From contig JAQTWR010000076.1 of assembly GCA_028689195.1 (NCBI GenBank), positions 1 through 9,518 on the forward strand: 9,518 nucleotides of DNA, read 5' to 3'. Below, in pieces: positions 1 through 7,177 of the stretch. Numbering within the stretch: position 1 is the first letter of the stretch; each line of letters starts with the position of its first letter. The DNA is from Anaerolineales bacterium. Lineage in GTDB: Bacteria > Chloroflexota > Anaerolineae > Anaerolineales > Villigracilaceae. The notes beneath the pieces are model-generated. The model was not told where the DNA came from. It did no database searches and saw only the letters and a program-made list of their open reading frames with translations. The position numbers and the translations under genes were made by a program.

Positions 1-2
1 CT

Positions 3-2045
3 TCCATCAGCGAAGAAGACTTTTCTTTGCTTCACGAGCGCACTGCGGGGCGTCCCTTGTACATTGCGCTGGCGTATGACTGGCTTGTCAACGGCGTCGG
101 CTCGTTGGACGAATTGTTGGGCTTCTCCGAATCTTTTGCCGCTGAATTAGTGGGCTGGGTGCGGAGGTTGGAACCCGTAAAAAAAATGGCGATTCTCTAC
201 ATGGCGTTCGCGTGGCGGCGCATGGAAATTTCCCTTCTAAGCGATATGCTTGGAATTTCGGCGCATGAAACGCAAAAACTCGTCGACGAGTTGATGCAAT
301 TCAGCTTCATAAAATACAGACCCATCGAAGACGAACATTTTGTCGTTAACCTGCACGACGAAATGCGGATGTTGGTAAATGAATACGTTTGGAGCAAGGA
401 AGTCTCCGTCGAACAAGAGAAACCATACGCGGCGACCCTTAACTGGTATGCAAAAACGCTGAAGAACCCAGACCTTTTCAACGGCAAGGACAATCCCAAG
501 AACGACCGCGAACGCGCCCTCCTCGCAGAAGACCTGTACTACAGATTAAGAATGAATTTAGCCGAAGGGTTGCGGCATTACGAAAGCCGATTCAGAAGCG
601 CGGTTCACTATCTCGACCTTGCCTATTGCAACATGCTCAATCAAGAAGTAGGCGAAGTCAGGCGGCAGCTTTCACAAGCCGAACGCGATCAGCATGATTT
701 TCGGACGGCTCTAACCGCCTTCCGCATGGAAAATTATCCGAAAGCCGGCGGGATTTGGCACGCTTTCGTTAACCGTCCCGATGTCGATCCGCTTCAACGC
801 GCCACCACCCTGATGTTGCTGGTCGAAATGGACAGTTATACGGGCAATCCAAAAGAAGCTGCGCAGCACGCAAAAGAAGCCGAACGCGCTTACTTGTCCC
901 TGTTGAAAAAAGCGGCGAACGCCCGCGAACGCTCCGCGTTAAAACAACAATTGGGAGAGCTCTACAATAACTGGGGCTTCGCCTGTCGCGTGCGCGATGA
1001 CTATAAACAAGCGCTTCTTTATTATCAAAAAGCCCTGAAGGTAACCGGCGGCGACGCACAGGCAAAAAAACACAAGGCGCGCGTTTTGAATAACATGGGC
1101 TACGTCTATTACCTGCTGGGCGATACGGAGCGCGCCCGCACTTACGTCGGTAGGGCTTTGCACATCCGCCAGGACCTCGAAATCCCCTACGAACTGGGAT
1201 TGGGCTACAACACCTTTGGCGAAATCATGGAAGACGGCGGGCGGCTTCGCATTGCAATGGACTTATACGCCAAAGCGTATCAGGCGTTCGACGAAATTCA
1301 CAGCAATCGCGGCAAAGCGATGGCGCAAATCAATCTGGGGAAATTAAAGCGGTTTATGAACGAATATGACGCTTCTCTAAAGGAACTATTCGCCGCCGAA
1401 CAATCGCTGCGCCGCCTGCGCGACCGCGACAACCTGCTCAAAGCGCTGAACGAAATCGGCTCCACCTATCGTCAAAAAGGCGATTGGCAAAACGCGCTGA
1501 AATATTTCGACGACGCTCTGGAACTAAGCGTAAAACTCGGAAAGAAAATTCAACAAGCCGATACCTACGACGACATCGCGGTCACCTACTACAAAATGGC
1601 GCTGCTCGCAATTGGAAAGGAACAAAGAGAATATCTCAAAAAAGCGGAGTTTAACGCGATTAAATCGCAAAAACTCGCGCAAAGCGAATCGGTTGATTTC
1701 TTCATCGCCAAAGCCGATCTGGCTCTGGGCGATATTTCCTACCTCGAAGGCGAATACGACACCGCCTTCAAACACTACTTTGAAGCCACCAGCCGCATGG
1801 CAAAGGCTTGGGCGTCTCGCAACAAGGCTTCGGGATTTTACCAACGCCGCTACGAAGAAAGCCTCGACCGTATGCAAGAGCGCCTGCACGGATTTGAACG
1901 CAAAGAAGGCATTAAGAAAACCCTGTTGTACGTAAAAAGAATAATCGCAAAAATAGACAGGCTCCCGGCAAAAGAAAAGAGAGCCTTTGTCAAAGCCCGC
2001 CGAACCCTCAAAGCCACCCTTGAAACGACAAAACTCGCAAAATAA
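3..2045 (+). CDS. STAND/NB-ARC-like regulator, C-terminal part: winged helix plus TPR repeats (5' partial)
   Basis: The reading frame is open from the left window edge (base 3), so the apparent TTG start at base 27 is not a real start and the gene begins outside the window. Counting from base 3, about 680 residues are present. The first ~25 include a 'GRPLYIALAYDWL' segment, which resembles the G-x-P-L element ending the helical part of STAND/NB-ARC ATPases. Residues ~50-130 look like a winged helix ('ISLLSDMLGISAHETQKLVD'). From about residue 240 to 600 there are roughly seven TPR-like helix pairs, for example 'ALLYYQKALKV', 'LNNMGYVYYLLGD' and 'IGSTYRQKGDWQNALKYF'. The tail is strongly basic (Lys/Arg rich). 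STAND proteins are ATP-switched scaffolds whose repeats sense ligands or partners; here the Walker motifs must lie upstream, so the ATPase assignment is inferred. A short 12-base gap to the radical SAM gene suggests co-transcription. Another kind of TPR regulator with a winged helix remains possible. Confidence 0.75.
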   Translation, partial: SISEEDFSLLHERTAGRPLYIALAYDWLVNGVGSLDELLGFSESFAAELVGWVRRLEPVKKMAILYMAFAWRRMEISLLSDMLGISAHETQKLVDELMQFSFIKYRPIEDEHFVVNLHDEMRMLVNEYVWSKEVSVEQEKPYAATLNWYAKTLKNPDLFNGKDNPKNDRERALLAEDLYYRLRMNLAEGLRHYESRFRSAVHYLDLAYCNMLNQEVGEVRRQLSQAERDQHDFRTALTAFRMENYPKAGGIWHAFVNRPDVDPLQRATTLMLLVEMDSYTGNPKEAAQHAKEAERAYLSLLKKAANARERSALKQQLGELYNNWGFACRVRDDYKQALLYYQKALKVTGGDAQAKKHKARVLNNMGYVYYLLGDTERARTYVGRALHIRQDLEIPYELGLGYNTFGEIMEDGGRLRIAMDLYAKAYQAFDEIHSNRGKAMAQINLGKLKRFMNEYDASLKELFAAEQSLRRLRDRDNLLKALNEIGSTYRQKGDWQNALKYFDDALELSVKLGKKIQQADTYDDIAVTYYKMALLAIGKEQREYLKKAEFNAIKSQKLAQSESVDFFIAKADLALGDISYLEGEYDTAFKHYFEATSRMAKAWASRNKASGFYQRRYEESLDRMQERLHGFERKEGIKKTLLYVKRIIAKIDRLPAKEKRAFVKARRTLKATLETTKLAK

Positions 2046-2048
2046 TAT

Positions 2049-2052
2049 GGAG
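2049..2052 (+). promoter_or_regulatory. Ribosome binding site GGAG setting the start of the radical SAM gene
   Basis: GGAG lies five bases before the ATG at 2058, just after the TAA of the upstream gene. The next in-frame ATGs (2163 and 2169) have no such motif in front of them. This supports the longer protein with its unusual 35-residue N-terminal extension. Confidence 0.7.
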
Positions 2053-2057
2053 ACGAC

Positions 2058-3485
2058 ATGAAGCGCCGAAACGCCCCCCTCTTATTAACCAGCCAAAGAA
2101 CCACCCTGACCGAAGGGGATTGCGCCTGTTCGTCCTCCGCCGATACTTCTTTGCCGACCAACATGAACATGGCGACGCTGCGCCTTCCCGCCGATTTGAT
2201 TCGCCAGCCGCTAAACGACGACTTCCACGTTTTTCTCTCCCCGCGCGGAAATTACGGCGCGTCTGTTCTCAACCGCGAAGCGATTGCGCTGTTGACCGAA
2301 TTTGATTCCTGCGCGAAGAATCCGTCGCGCACAGCGCCCGCCCATTTCCTGAAAAGTTTCCTCGCGCAAGGATTGCTCGAAACCGACGCCCCTTCGCTTC
2401 AGCGTTCCAACACTTTGACCGCATGGCTTCACGTCACCGACCGCTGTAATTTACGCTGTCCCTATTGCTATCTCCCGCACCTCCGCGAAGATATGTCCAT
2501 GCCGACCGCGCAGGCGGCGCTGCGTTCCGTGATTCGATCCGCGCTGGGGCGCGACTTCAAACGGATTAAGTTGAAATACGCCGGCGGCGAACCGCTTCTC
2601 CGTTTCCCGTTTATCCGCGACCTGCACGAGTACGCAAAATTACAAGCCGCCCAAAACGGATTATCGCTCGACGCGGTTGTGTTGAGCAACGGCGTTTTGT
2701 TAACCGACGAAATCGCCCAAACCCTCGCCGCTTCGAATATTCGCTTGATGATTTCTCTCGACGGAATTGGGAACGACCACGATGTTCACCGTCCGTACCC
2801 AAACGGACGCGGATCTTTCCGCGAGGCTTCGGCTGCGATTGACCGCGCGCTGTCAAACGGATTGACCCCTCATATCTCCGTCACCGTCAGCGCCAAAACA
2901 ATTGACGGATTGCCCCAACTCGTAGGTTGGATATTGCAAAAAGACATCCCCTTCAACTTGAATTTTTACCGCGAGAGTGAAACATCGGCGGCGCAGGCAG
3001 ATTTGCCTTTAGACGAAGAGAAAACCATCGCGGGGTTGTTGAAAACCTTCAAGGTTATCGAATCCAATTTGCCGCGCAGGAACGCATTGAGCGGCATGGT
3101 AGATCGCGCAAATATTTCCGCGCCGCGCGCTTACGCTTGCGGCGCAGGGAGGGACTATCTGGCGTTCGATCAAAATGGAAAAGTCGCCCCGTGTCAAATG
3201 CTTCTCCAAAAAACGGTTGCCGATATTCACGCTCCCGACGCTTTGTCTGTCATTCAATCGGATGGGACGGGATTTCAAAACTTTCCAGCAGACGAGAAAG
3301 AGGGCTGCGCCGCCTGCGCGTGGAAGCGCTGGTGCGCGGGCGGCTGTTCGCTCGCGGCGTATCGCGCAACAGGGCGCTACGACGTTAAATCGCCTTATTG
3401 CAAAATCTACAAAGCCATCCTGCCCGAAGCGGTACGGCTCGAGGGGTTGCGCGTTTTGAAATTTGGAAGCAATCTATTGCAATAG
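2058..3485 (+). CDS. Radical SAM/SPASM peptide-modifying enzyme with RRE-like N-terminus
   Basis: This 475-residue protein carries the radical SAM motif C-x3-C-x2-C at Cys130, Cys134 and Cys137 ('DRCNLRCPYCYLP'), followed by 'KYAGGEPLLRF' (the GGEP motif that contacts S-adenosylmethionine). A complete seven-cysteine SPASM domain follows, which holds auxiliary [4Fe-4S] clusters: Cys361 and Cys379 (with G-x4-C), then C-x2-C-x5-C-x3-C at 417, 420, 426 and 430, and a last Cys448. Enzymes of this class mature sulfatases or ribosomally made peptides by radical chemistry in the cytoplasm. Residues ~39-110 resemble a PqqD/RRE-type peptide-binding domain ('GASVLNREAIALL', then 'FLAQGLLE'), which points to a peptide substrate. 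Residues 1-35 are an extra segment with Cys22-Ala-Cys24. The start is chosen from GGAG five bases upstream. No separate precursor gene is visible beside it. It overlaps the convergent ATPase gene by 12 bases. Class is confident; substrate is unknown. Confidence 0.92.
   Translation: MKRRNAPLLLTSQRTTLTEGDCACSSSADTSLPTNMNMATLRLPADLIRQPLNDDFHVFLSPRGNYGASVLNREAIALLTEFDSCAKNPSRTAPAHFLKSFLAQGLLETDAPSLQRSNTLTAWLHVTDRCNLRCPYCYLPHLREDMSMPTAQAALRSVIRSALGRDFKRIKLKYAGGEPLLRFPFIRDLHEYAKLQAAQNGLSLDAVVLSNGVLLTDEIAQTLAASNIRLMISLDGIGNDHDVHRPYPNGRGSFREASAAIDRALSNGLTPHISVTVSAKTIDGLPQLVGWILQKDIPFNLNFYRESETSAAQADLPLDEEKTIAGLLKTFKVIESNLPRRNALSGMVDRANISAPRAYACGAGRDYLAFDQNGKVAPCQMLLQKTVADIHAPDALSVIQSDGTGFQNFPADEKEGCAACAWKRWCAGGCSLAAYRATGRYDVKSPYCKIYKAILPEAVRLEGLRVLKFGSNLLQ
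3474..3485. other. Perfect 12-bp palindrome formed by the overlapping stops of two convergent genes
   Basis: The sequence CTATTGCAATAG equals its own reverse complement. Read rightward in the radical SAM frame it is Leu-Leu-Gln-stop, and read leftward in the ATPase frame it is also Leu-Leu-Gln-stop. Pairing does not extend into the flanks and there is no U-rich tail, so it does not look like an intrinsic terminator. Confidence 0.9.
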
Positions 3486-4553
3486 CCAACACTCGAACAG
3501 GGGCGTGAAGAGAACCATGCGCCCGCCATCGGGTCTGACCAATCCTTTGGCGAGGAGCAGTCTGCCCGTCTCGGGAGACATCGCAGACGAATTGCCGCGC
3601 GCGATTTCCCGAAGCCCAGCCTGCTCTTCTTTTGGCAGCCCCGCCATCAGCTTGCGAAATTCTTCGTGTACAAGGTCTTGCCGCGCAAACCAATCTAAAT
3701 CTTGCAGGTGCGCTATTGCCTGCGAGTGATCTTTCAGAAGGACGAACAGCGCCTGCGTCAAGCCCGGGTGTCCGCCGCTGCTCTCGCAAAGCCATTTGCG
3801 CTTATCCAACCCAAGTTCGTGTTCGCGTCGTTCTTCCAATTGCCCGATGATGTGATAAGTATCCTGCACGGAATATGGTCCCAAGCCCAGCAGGTTGCGC
3901 GAAATCAACTCGTAGAAGCTCTCGTTATCCAGCGGGTCGCGTAGTTTTTCGGGCAGGTTGCGCAGGAACAACGTATACGAGAGGCGGTATTTATTCGCGT
4001 CGCGGACGGCGCGCAGCTGGGCGAATACTTCGCGCGGCATGGTCTGGTACGATTCGTCGAACTCGTCAAAGAGGAAACATATCTGAATATTGTGCGAATG
4101 GCAAATTTGATTCATCGCCATCTCGAACAGGCGATGCGCCATGAGCGGGTCTTTGCTTTGAATGACCTTTACGTCCAGCGTCGCCAGTTCCTGCTTCAAC
4201 GCTTCAGTCTTCTCTGTCGCTTTGAGTTTGTTGCAAGCCAGCAGAACGGTGTGCAGCAGGAGTTCGTAGAATTGAAATCCCCAATCGGTTTCATGCCCCA
4301 TGCGATTCATGTCCACGCGCACCAGCCACGTTTTTGCGGCGACTTCTTCGCCCAGATATTTTTTCTTTACCCAATCCCTATCCGTCTCGTGTCCGTCGCG
4401 CAGGGCGTCGGGATCGTCGCCCAGTATGAAATCCATCAGGCGCGTTTTTCCCGCGCTTGGCGCGCCGATTATGTAAAACGATTCCCCGCTTTTTATGTAT
4501 TTGAAAAAGACTTTCAGCGTTTCTTCGCGATAGTAGGGTGGGGTTGCGGTCAT
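3474..4553 (-). CDS. P-loop ATPase of the AAA+/STAND type with C-terminal winged-helix-like region
   Basis: This is a 359-residue protein when started at the ATG at 4553. Near the N-terminus is a Walker A motif 'GAPSAGKT' (residues 30-37, Lys36). A Walker B motif 'FLFDEFDE' has Asp163 and Glu164. 'SSGGHPGLTQALF' lies in the helical region, a G-H-P signature shared by STAND and Orc/Cdc6-like or archaeal-type ATPases. The C-terminus ('LVRPDGGRMVLFTPLF') looks like the wing of a winged helix. There is no signal peptide or membrane segment, so it should be cytosolic. It is the last gene of the leftward operon, 16 bases after the receiver-kinase fusion, which suggests that the two products act together as a nucleotide-switched complex. 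The frame extends to a TTG at 4622, but that would overlap the previous gene by 53 bases, whereas 4553 has a strong ribosome site. It carries no recognisable effector or DNA-binding domain beyond the winged-helix-like end. Exact role unknown. Confidence 0.88.
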   Translation of the reverse strand: MTATPPYYREETLKVFFKYIKSGESFYIIGAPSAGKTRLMDFILGDDPDALRDGHETDRDWVKKKYLGEEVAAKTWLVRVDMNRMGHETDWGFQFYELLLHTVLLACNKLKATEKTEALKQELATLDVKVIQSKDPLMAHRLFEMAMNQICHSHNIQICFLFDEFDESYQTMPREVFAQLRAVRDANKYRLSYTLFLRNLPEKLRDPLDNESFYELISRNLLGLGPYSVQDTYHIIGQLEERREHELGLDKRKWLCESSGGHPGLTQALFVLLKDHSQAIAHLQDLDWFARQDLVHEEFRKLMAGLPKEEQAGLREIARGNSSAMSPETGRLLLAKGLVRPDGGRMVLFTPLFECWLLQ

Positions 4554-4560
4554 GTGTATT

Positions 4561-4564
4561 CTCC
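4561..4564 (-). promoter_or_regulatory. Ribosome binding site GGAG setting the start of the P-loop ATPase gene
   Basis: On the minus strand GGAG stands seven bases before the ATG at 4553, inside the 16-base gap after the TAA of the preceding gene. This decides the start at 4553 over the in-frame TTG at 4622. Confidence 0.7.
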
Positions 4565-4569
4565 AAAAA

Positions 4570-6216
4570 TTATGAAAGATTCCATTCGGCGGGGGGCCAG
4601 GCTTCTTCGTCCCAATGATCAAGGCGGTGACAGATCAGGCTTGCGAGCAGCAAGGGACGCGGATATTTTTTGTGCGGGTCTTTTTCGCGCAGGATCGCGG
4701 CGTGGAATAGCATGTTGAACAACAAGCCAAACAGGTATTCGCGCGCGTCGGTAAGTTGGACGCGGCGAGACGCGATGGAGCGAAGCGTGGAAATTGTTCC
4801 GAGCGCTTTTTCGATGCGGGCATTATCCGAAGCGGTTTCCGACTCTTCCAACGCCTGAATGGTCTTTTGTTTCAGCGCGGTAACGCACATTTTAAAATAG
4901 GCGGGAAAATTGTCGTTGTGCGCTTCGAGGCGGTTGAATACATCCGCCTCCAGTTCGATGAAATCCTGCAGCGCAGGACCTTCGCCGCAGCGTTCAAAAT
5001 CAATTACCCACACGTTTCTTTTATCGTCCACCATGAGATTGTCGCCGTGCAAATCGCCATGCGTAACGGCTAGGCGCGTCATGCCGACTATGCTTTTATC
5101 GCCTGGCGATTCGGCTACGTTTTCCTTAAACCACTCGATGGGCAAAGGCAGGTTCATTTTTTTTGTAACTTCGCCCAAGTCTGCGAAATAGGCGGTGGAA
5201 AACGGCTTTATGCGTTTTTCATACCAATTTCCCCAAACGTCTTGATATACGTTGAACATGGATACGTCGCGTTCTTCGCGCGCTTTTTCGTAATATTTCA
5301 ACCATGTGGCGTCAAAAAAAGAGTTTAGACTTTCTTTAATGTCCGCGATATTTTTTTCTTCGTAGTATTGAGAAAAAGTTCTCGCGCCGTCTCCGCCGAC
5401 ATACGAATAGGCTGCGCCGCCTATATCCCAAAGCGTTGCGTGTTGGAGCAAATTCGCCGTAAAACTTCCCGTAACTTTTCGGGAGATATATTTGTAGTAG
5501 TTTTCTATCTCATGTTTGATCTTTGCCGCGCGCGCCAATTTGACGATGCAAGGCTCCAGGTCGTCTTCGTAGACTTTCAGCACGAGGGAGTTTGGGCGCG
5601 GCACGGTGGAAACATTTGACGTTTCGAGACGCGCGTCCAACTTCTCGAACCGGAGTTTTTCGGCTTTGGGGAATAATCGCGCAAGCAGGTCCGCGACCTG
5701 ATCGGGATACTCCACGAGCTGCTTTCCAAACCCCGCGTCTGCGAGACTATTCAAAATGTCGGTTTGCTCAAATTCCAATTTGCGTTTTGCCGCGCATACT
5801 ATGGCGGCTTCGGCGTCGAACACTTTTTGCATCTCGTCGCGGTCGTCGTCCTTGCCGATGAAGACGAGGTCTTTGTGTTGTTTCAGCATATTTCTCAAAA
5901 CGGAATGGTTGGGGTATCCGCTGAGCATGACGGGACGCAGCGCGCCGCCCAATTCTTCCGCCAACTTTAGACCGCTGACGTCCGACTCGTTGTAATGATC
6001 CATCAGGCGCAGGTCAATCAGCGCCAGCGCGCAGCGTTTTTCGCCCGCTTTGTTTTTTGCGTCTTCCAAGAGCGACGCTCCGCTGCCCATTGCCAGGACT
6101 GGCTCGTAGCCCCAGAGCATCAACAACATTTGATAAGAGACGCGGGCTTTAGGGTCGTTTTCGACAATAAGGACGCGGGGTTTTACCGTCCCGAAAAAAA
6201 TACTGTTATTCGACAT
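4570..6216 (-). CDS. Response-regulator receiver fused to an aminoglycoside-phosphotransferase-like kinase domain
   Basis: This 548-residue protein starts with a receiver domain (residues ~14-135): acidic residues Glu19 and Asp21, phospho-acceptor Asp68 in 'ALIDLRL', Ser99 in 'VMLSGYP' and Lys122 in 'IGKDD'. After a linker comes a kinase-fold domain (~185-520) of the APH/choline-kinase type. It has a candidate ATP-binding lysine Lys226 in 'CIVKLA', a helix with Glu236/Glu238, and the catalytic loop 'THGDLHGDNLMVD' (Asp388, Asn393), then 'VIDFE' with metal-binding Asp406. A classic glycine-rich loop is not obvious. It probably transfers phosphate to a small molecule or protein under receiver control, instead of binding DNA. 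From memory it may match the TCAD9 family of predicted ternary conflict systems, but I could not check this. The start has AGAGGAG four bases upstream and overlaps the stop of the preceding kinase gene by 11 bases, suggesting translational coupling. It probably receives phosphate from the adjacent kinases. Confidence 0.87.
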   Translation of the reverse strand: MSNNSIFFGTVKPRVLIVENDPKARVSYQMLLMLWGYEPVLAMGSGASLLEDAKNKAGEKRCALALIDLRLMDHYNESDVSGLKLAEELGGALRPVMLSGYPNHSVLRNMLKQHKDLVFIGKDDDRDEMQKVFDAEAAIVCAAKRKLEFEQTDILNSLADAGFGKQLVEYPDQVADLLARLFPKAEKLRFEKLDARLETSNVSTVPRPNSLVLKVYEDDLEPCIVKLARAAKIKHEIENYYKYISRKVTGSFTANLLQHATLWDIGGAAYSYVGGDGARTFSQYYEEKNIADIKESLNSFFDATWLKYYEKAREERDVSMFNVYQDVWGNWYEKRIKPFSTAYFADLGEVTKKMNLPLPIEWFKENVAESPGDKSIVGMTRLAVTHGDLHGDNLMVDDKRNVWVIDFERCGEGPALQDFIELEADVFNRLEAHNDNFPAYFKMCVTALKQKTIQALEESETASDNARIEKALGTISTLRSIASRRVQLTDAREYLFGLLFNMLFHAAILREKDPHKKYPRPLLLASLICHRLDHWDEEAWPPAEWNLS

Positions 6217-7177
6217 AATGCTCCTCTTGCTCTTGCGCTGCGATGACGGGAAACTGAATTAAAAATACCGCGCCGCGCCCTTCCTGATATTTTAACAGCT
6301 CGATTTCTCCGCGCATATTCTCGACGATTTGGCGGACGTAAAGCAGCCCGAAGCCGCCGCCTTTTTGTTTTGTGGTAAACGGGCGGTGAAAAATGGACAT
6401 TCGTTTATCGTCGCTGATTCCCGGACCATTATCTTCAAAACGTATTTCCGCTTTATCTTCTGTTATGCACGTGGAGACGAAAATCTTTTTCTCGGCAAGA
6501 TGATTCATTGCGCGCGCCGCGTTGTTTAGCAGATGCCTGAAGATGTATTGAAAAGAGGCAAGATTTACATTGACGCGCATATCGGGCGCGCCGGGCGTAA
6601 ACGCGGCTTTCACGCTTCTCCCTACGGTGATTTGATCCAACGTGGATTTTATAGCCTCGTCCAGGTTGATCATCTCGGTGGGCGCGTTGTCTCTGGGAAT
6701 TGCGTTGGAGAGTTCCCGGACGCTCTCTTCTATATGTCTCGCGTACTCTTCGATATTTGAATTGCCTTCCGCCGTTTTTCTGATGAGGTACGCCCAGTTA
6801 AGGATATTTCCGACTTTGTTGTAGACTTCGTGGGCGATATTCGCCGCCCATGAAGTCCGCGCCGCAAAAGTGGATTTGAATTCCAAATCCTCGCTTTGTT
6901 TTGCGCGCTCTATCGCAATGCTGATATGTCGCGCCGCCATTTTAATGAGATTGAGGTCGCCTTCTCCGAAACCGTTATGACGTTCCCTTTCCAGCGCCAG
7001 AACGCCCAGCAGTTCGTTGGCGCTGTTCAATAAACTGACGCAGCACTCCGAATTCATGGTCGGGTTGAGCGGCAGGTAATCGGGGTCTGCGTTTACGTCC
7101 CCGACGTTTTCGCATTCCATTTTTTTTGTCGCCAATGTTTTCTTTGCCACGCGGCACGCGATGCTTCCTTTGTCCAA
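6206..7177 (-). CDS. Histidine kinase 2, C-terminal part: end of GAF domain, DHp and ATPase domains (frameshifted from the upstream half)
   Basis: This frame encodes the second half of a GAF domain ('NADPDYLPLN', 'LLGVLALERE'), then a phospho-acceptor helix with 'NIAHEVYNKVGN' (His codon at 6830-6832, an H-E-x-x-N box). A GHKL ATPase domain follows: N box 'HLLNNAARAM', G1 'EDNGPG', F box 'FHRPFTT' and G2 'GGGFGL'. The frame is open back to 7264, and the translated bases 7178-7225 still read like GAF ('YEIENPQYARQDSFH'). The TTG at 7177 is therefore probably not a genuine start, and its ribosome site is weak. It is best read as the 3' part of one gene with the 7093-7818 frame; joining them by adding one base would give about 537 residues. 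All catalytic boxes are intact, so the domain would work if translated. Its stop overlaps the start of the receiver-kinase fusion by 11 bases. Confidence 0.82.
   Translation of the reverse strand: MDKGSIACRVAKKTLATKKMECENVGDVNADPDYLPLNPTMNSECCVSLLNSANELLGVLALERERHNGFGEGDLNLIKMAARHISIAIERAKQSEDLEFKSTFAARTSWAANIAHEVYNKVGNILNWAYLIRKTAEGNSNIEEYARHIEESVRELSNAIPRDNAPTEMINLDEAIKSTLDQITVGRSVKAAFTPGAPDMRVNVNLASFQYIFRHLLNNAARAMNHLAEKKIFVSTCITEDKAEIRFEDNGPGISDDKRMSIFHRPFTTKQKGGGFGLLYVRQIVENMRGEIELLKYQEGRGAVFLIQFPVIAAQEQEEHYVE

Noticed and set aside
1524..1889. Long minus-strand open frame (121 codons) inside the TPR gene
   Set aside because: It lies antisense to well-defined TPR repeats and has no family resemblance or ribosome site; it is a shadow of the real gene.
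3474..3485. Palindrome at the convergent stops as a bidirectional intrinsic terminator
   Set aside because: The inverted repeat has no loop, is AT-rich, does not extend into its flanks and lacks a T tract on either side.
3385..3795. Minus-strand frame (136 codons) overlapping the ATPase C-terminus
   Set aside because: Arg/Ala-rich out-of-frame translation of the ATPase coding strand that runs on into the antisense of the radical SAM gene.
4554..4622. Longer form of the P-loop ATPase starting at TTG 4622
   Set aside because: It would overlap the preceding gene by 53 bases, lacks a good ribosome site and adds a low-complexity Pro-rich stretch, whereas ATG 4553 has GGAG seven bases upstream.
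4092..4718. Long plus-strand open frame (208 codons) opposite the ATPase and the end of the receiver-kinase gene
   Set aside because: It spans the junction of two convincing minus-strand genes, and its translation shows no domain pattern; it is an antisense by-product of codon usage.
7120..7127. A8 run on the minus strand forming a perfect A AAA AAA slippery heptamer in the kinase 2 upstream frame, which would shift ribosomes into the downstream frame (programmed -1 frameshifting)
   Set aside because: Slipping here would leave about 35 residues (from ~7225 to 7127) in the wrong frame, where the alternative frame clearly reads as GAF domain. The break must lie further upstream.
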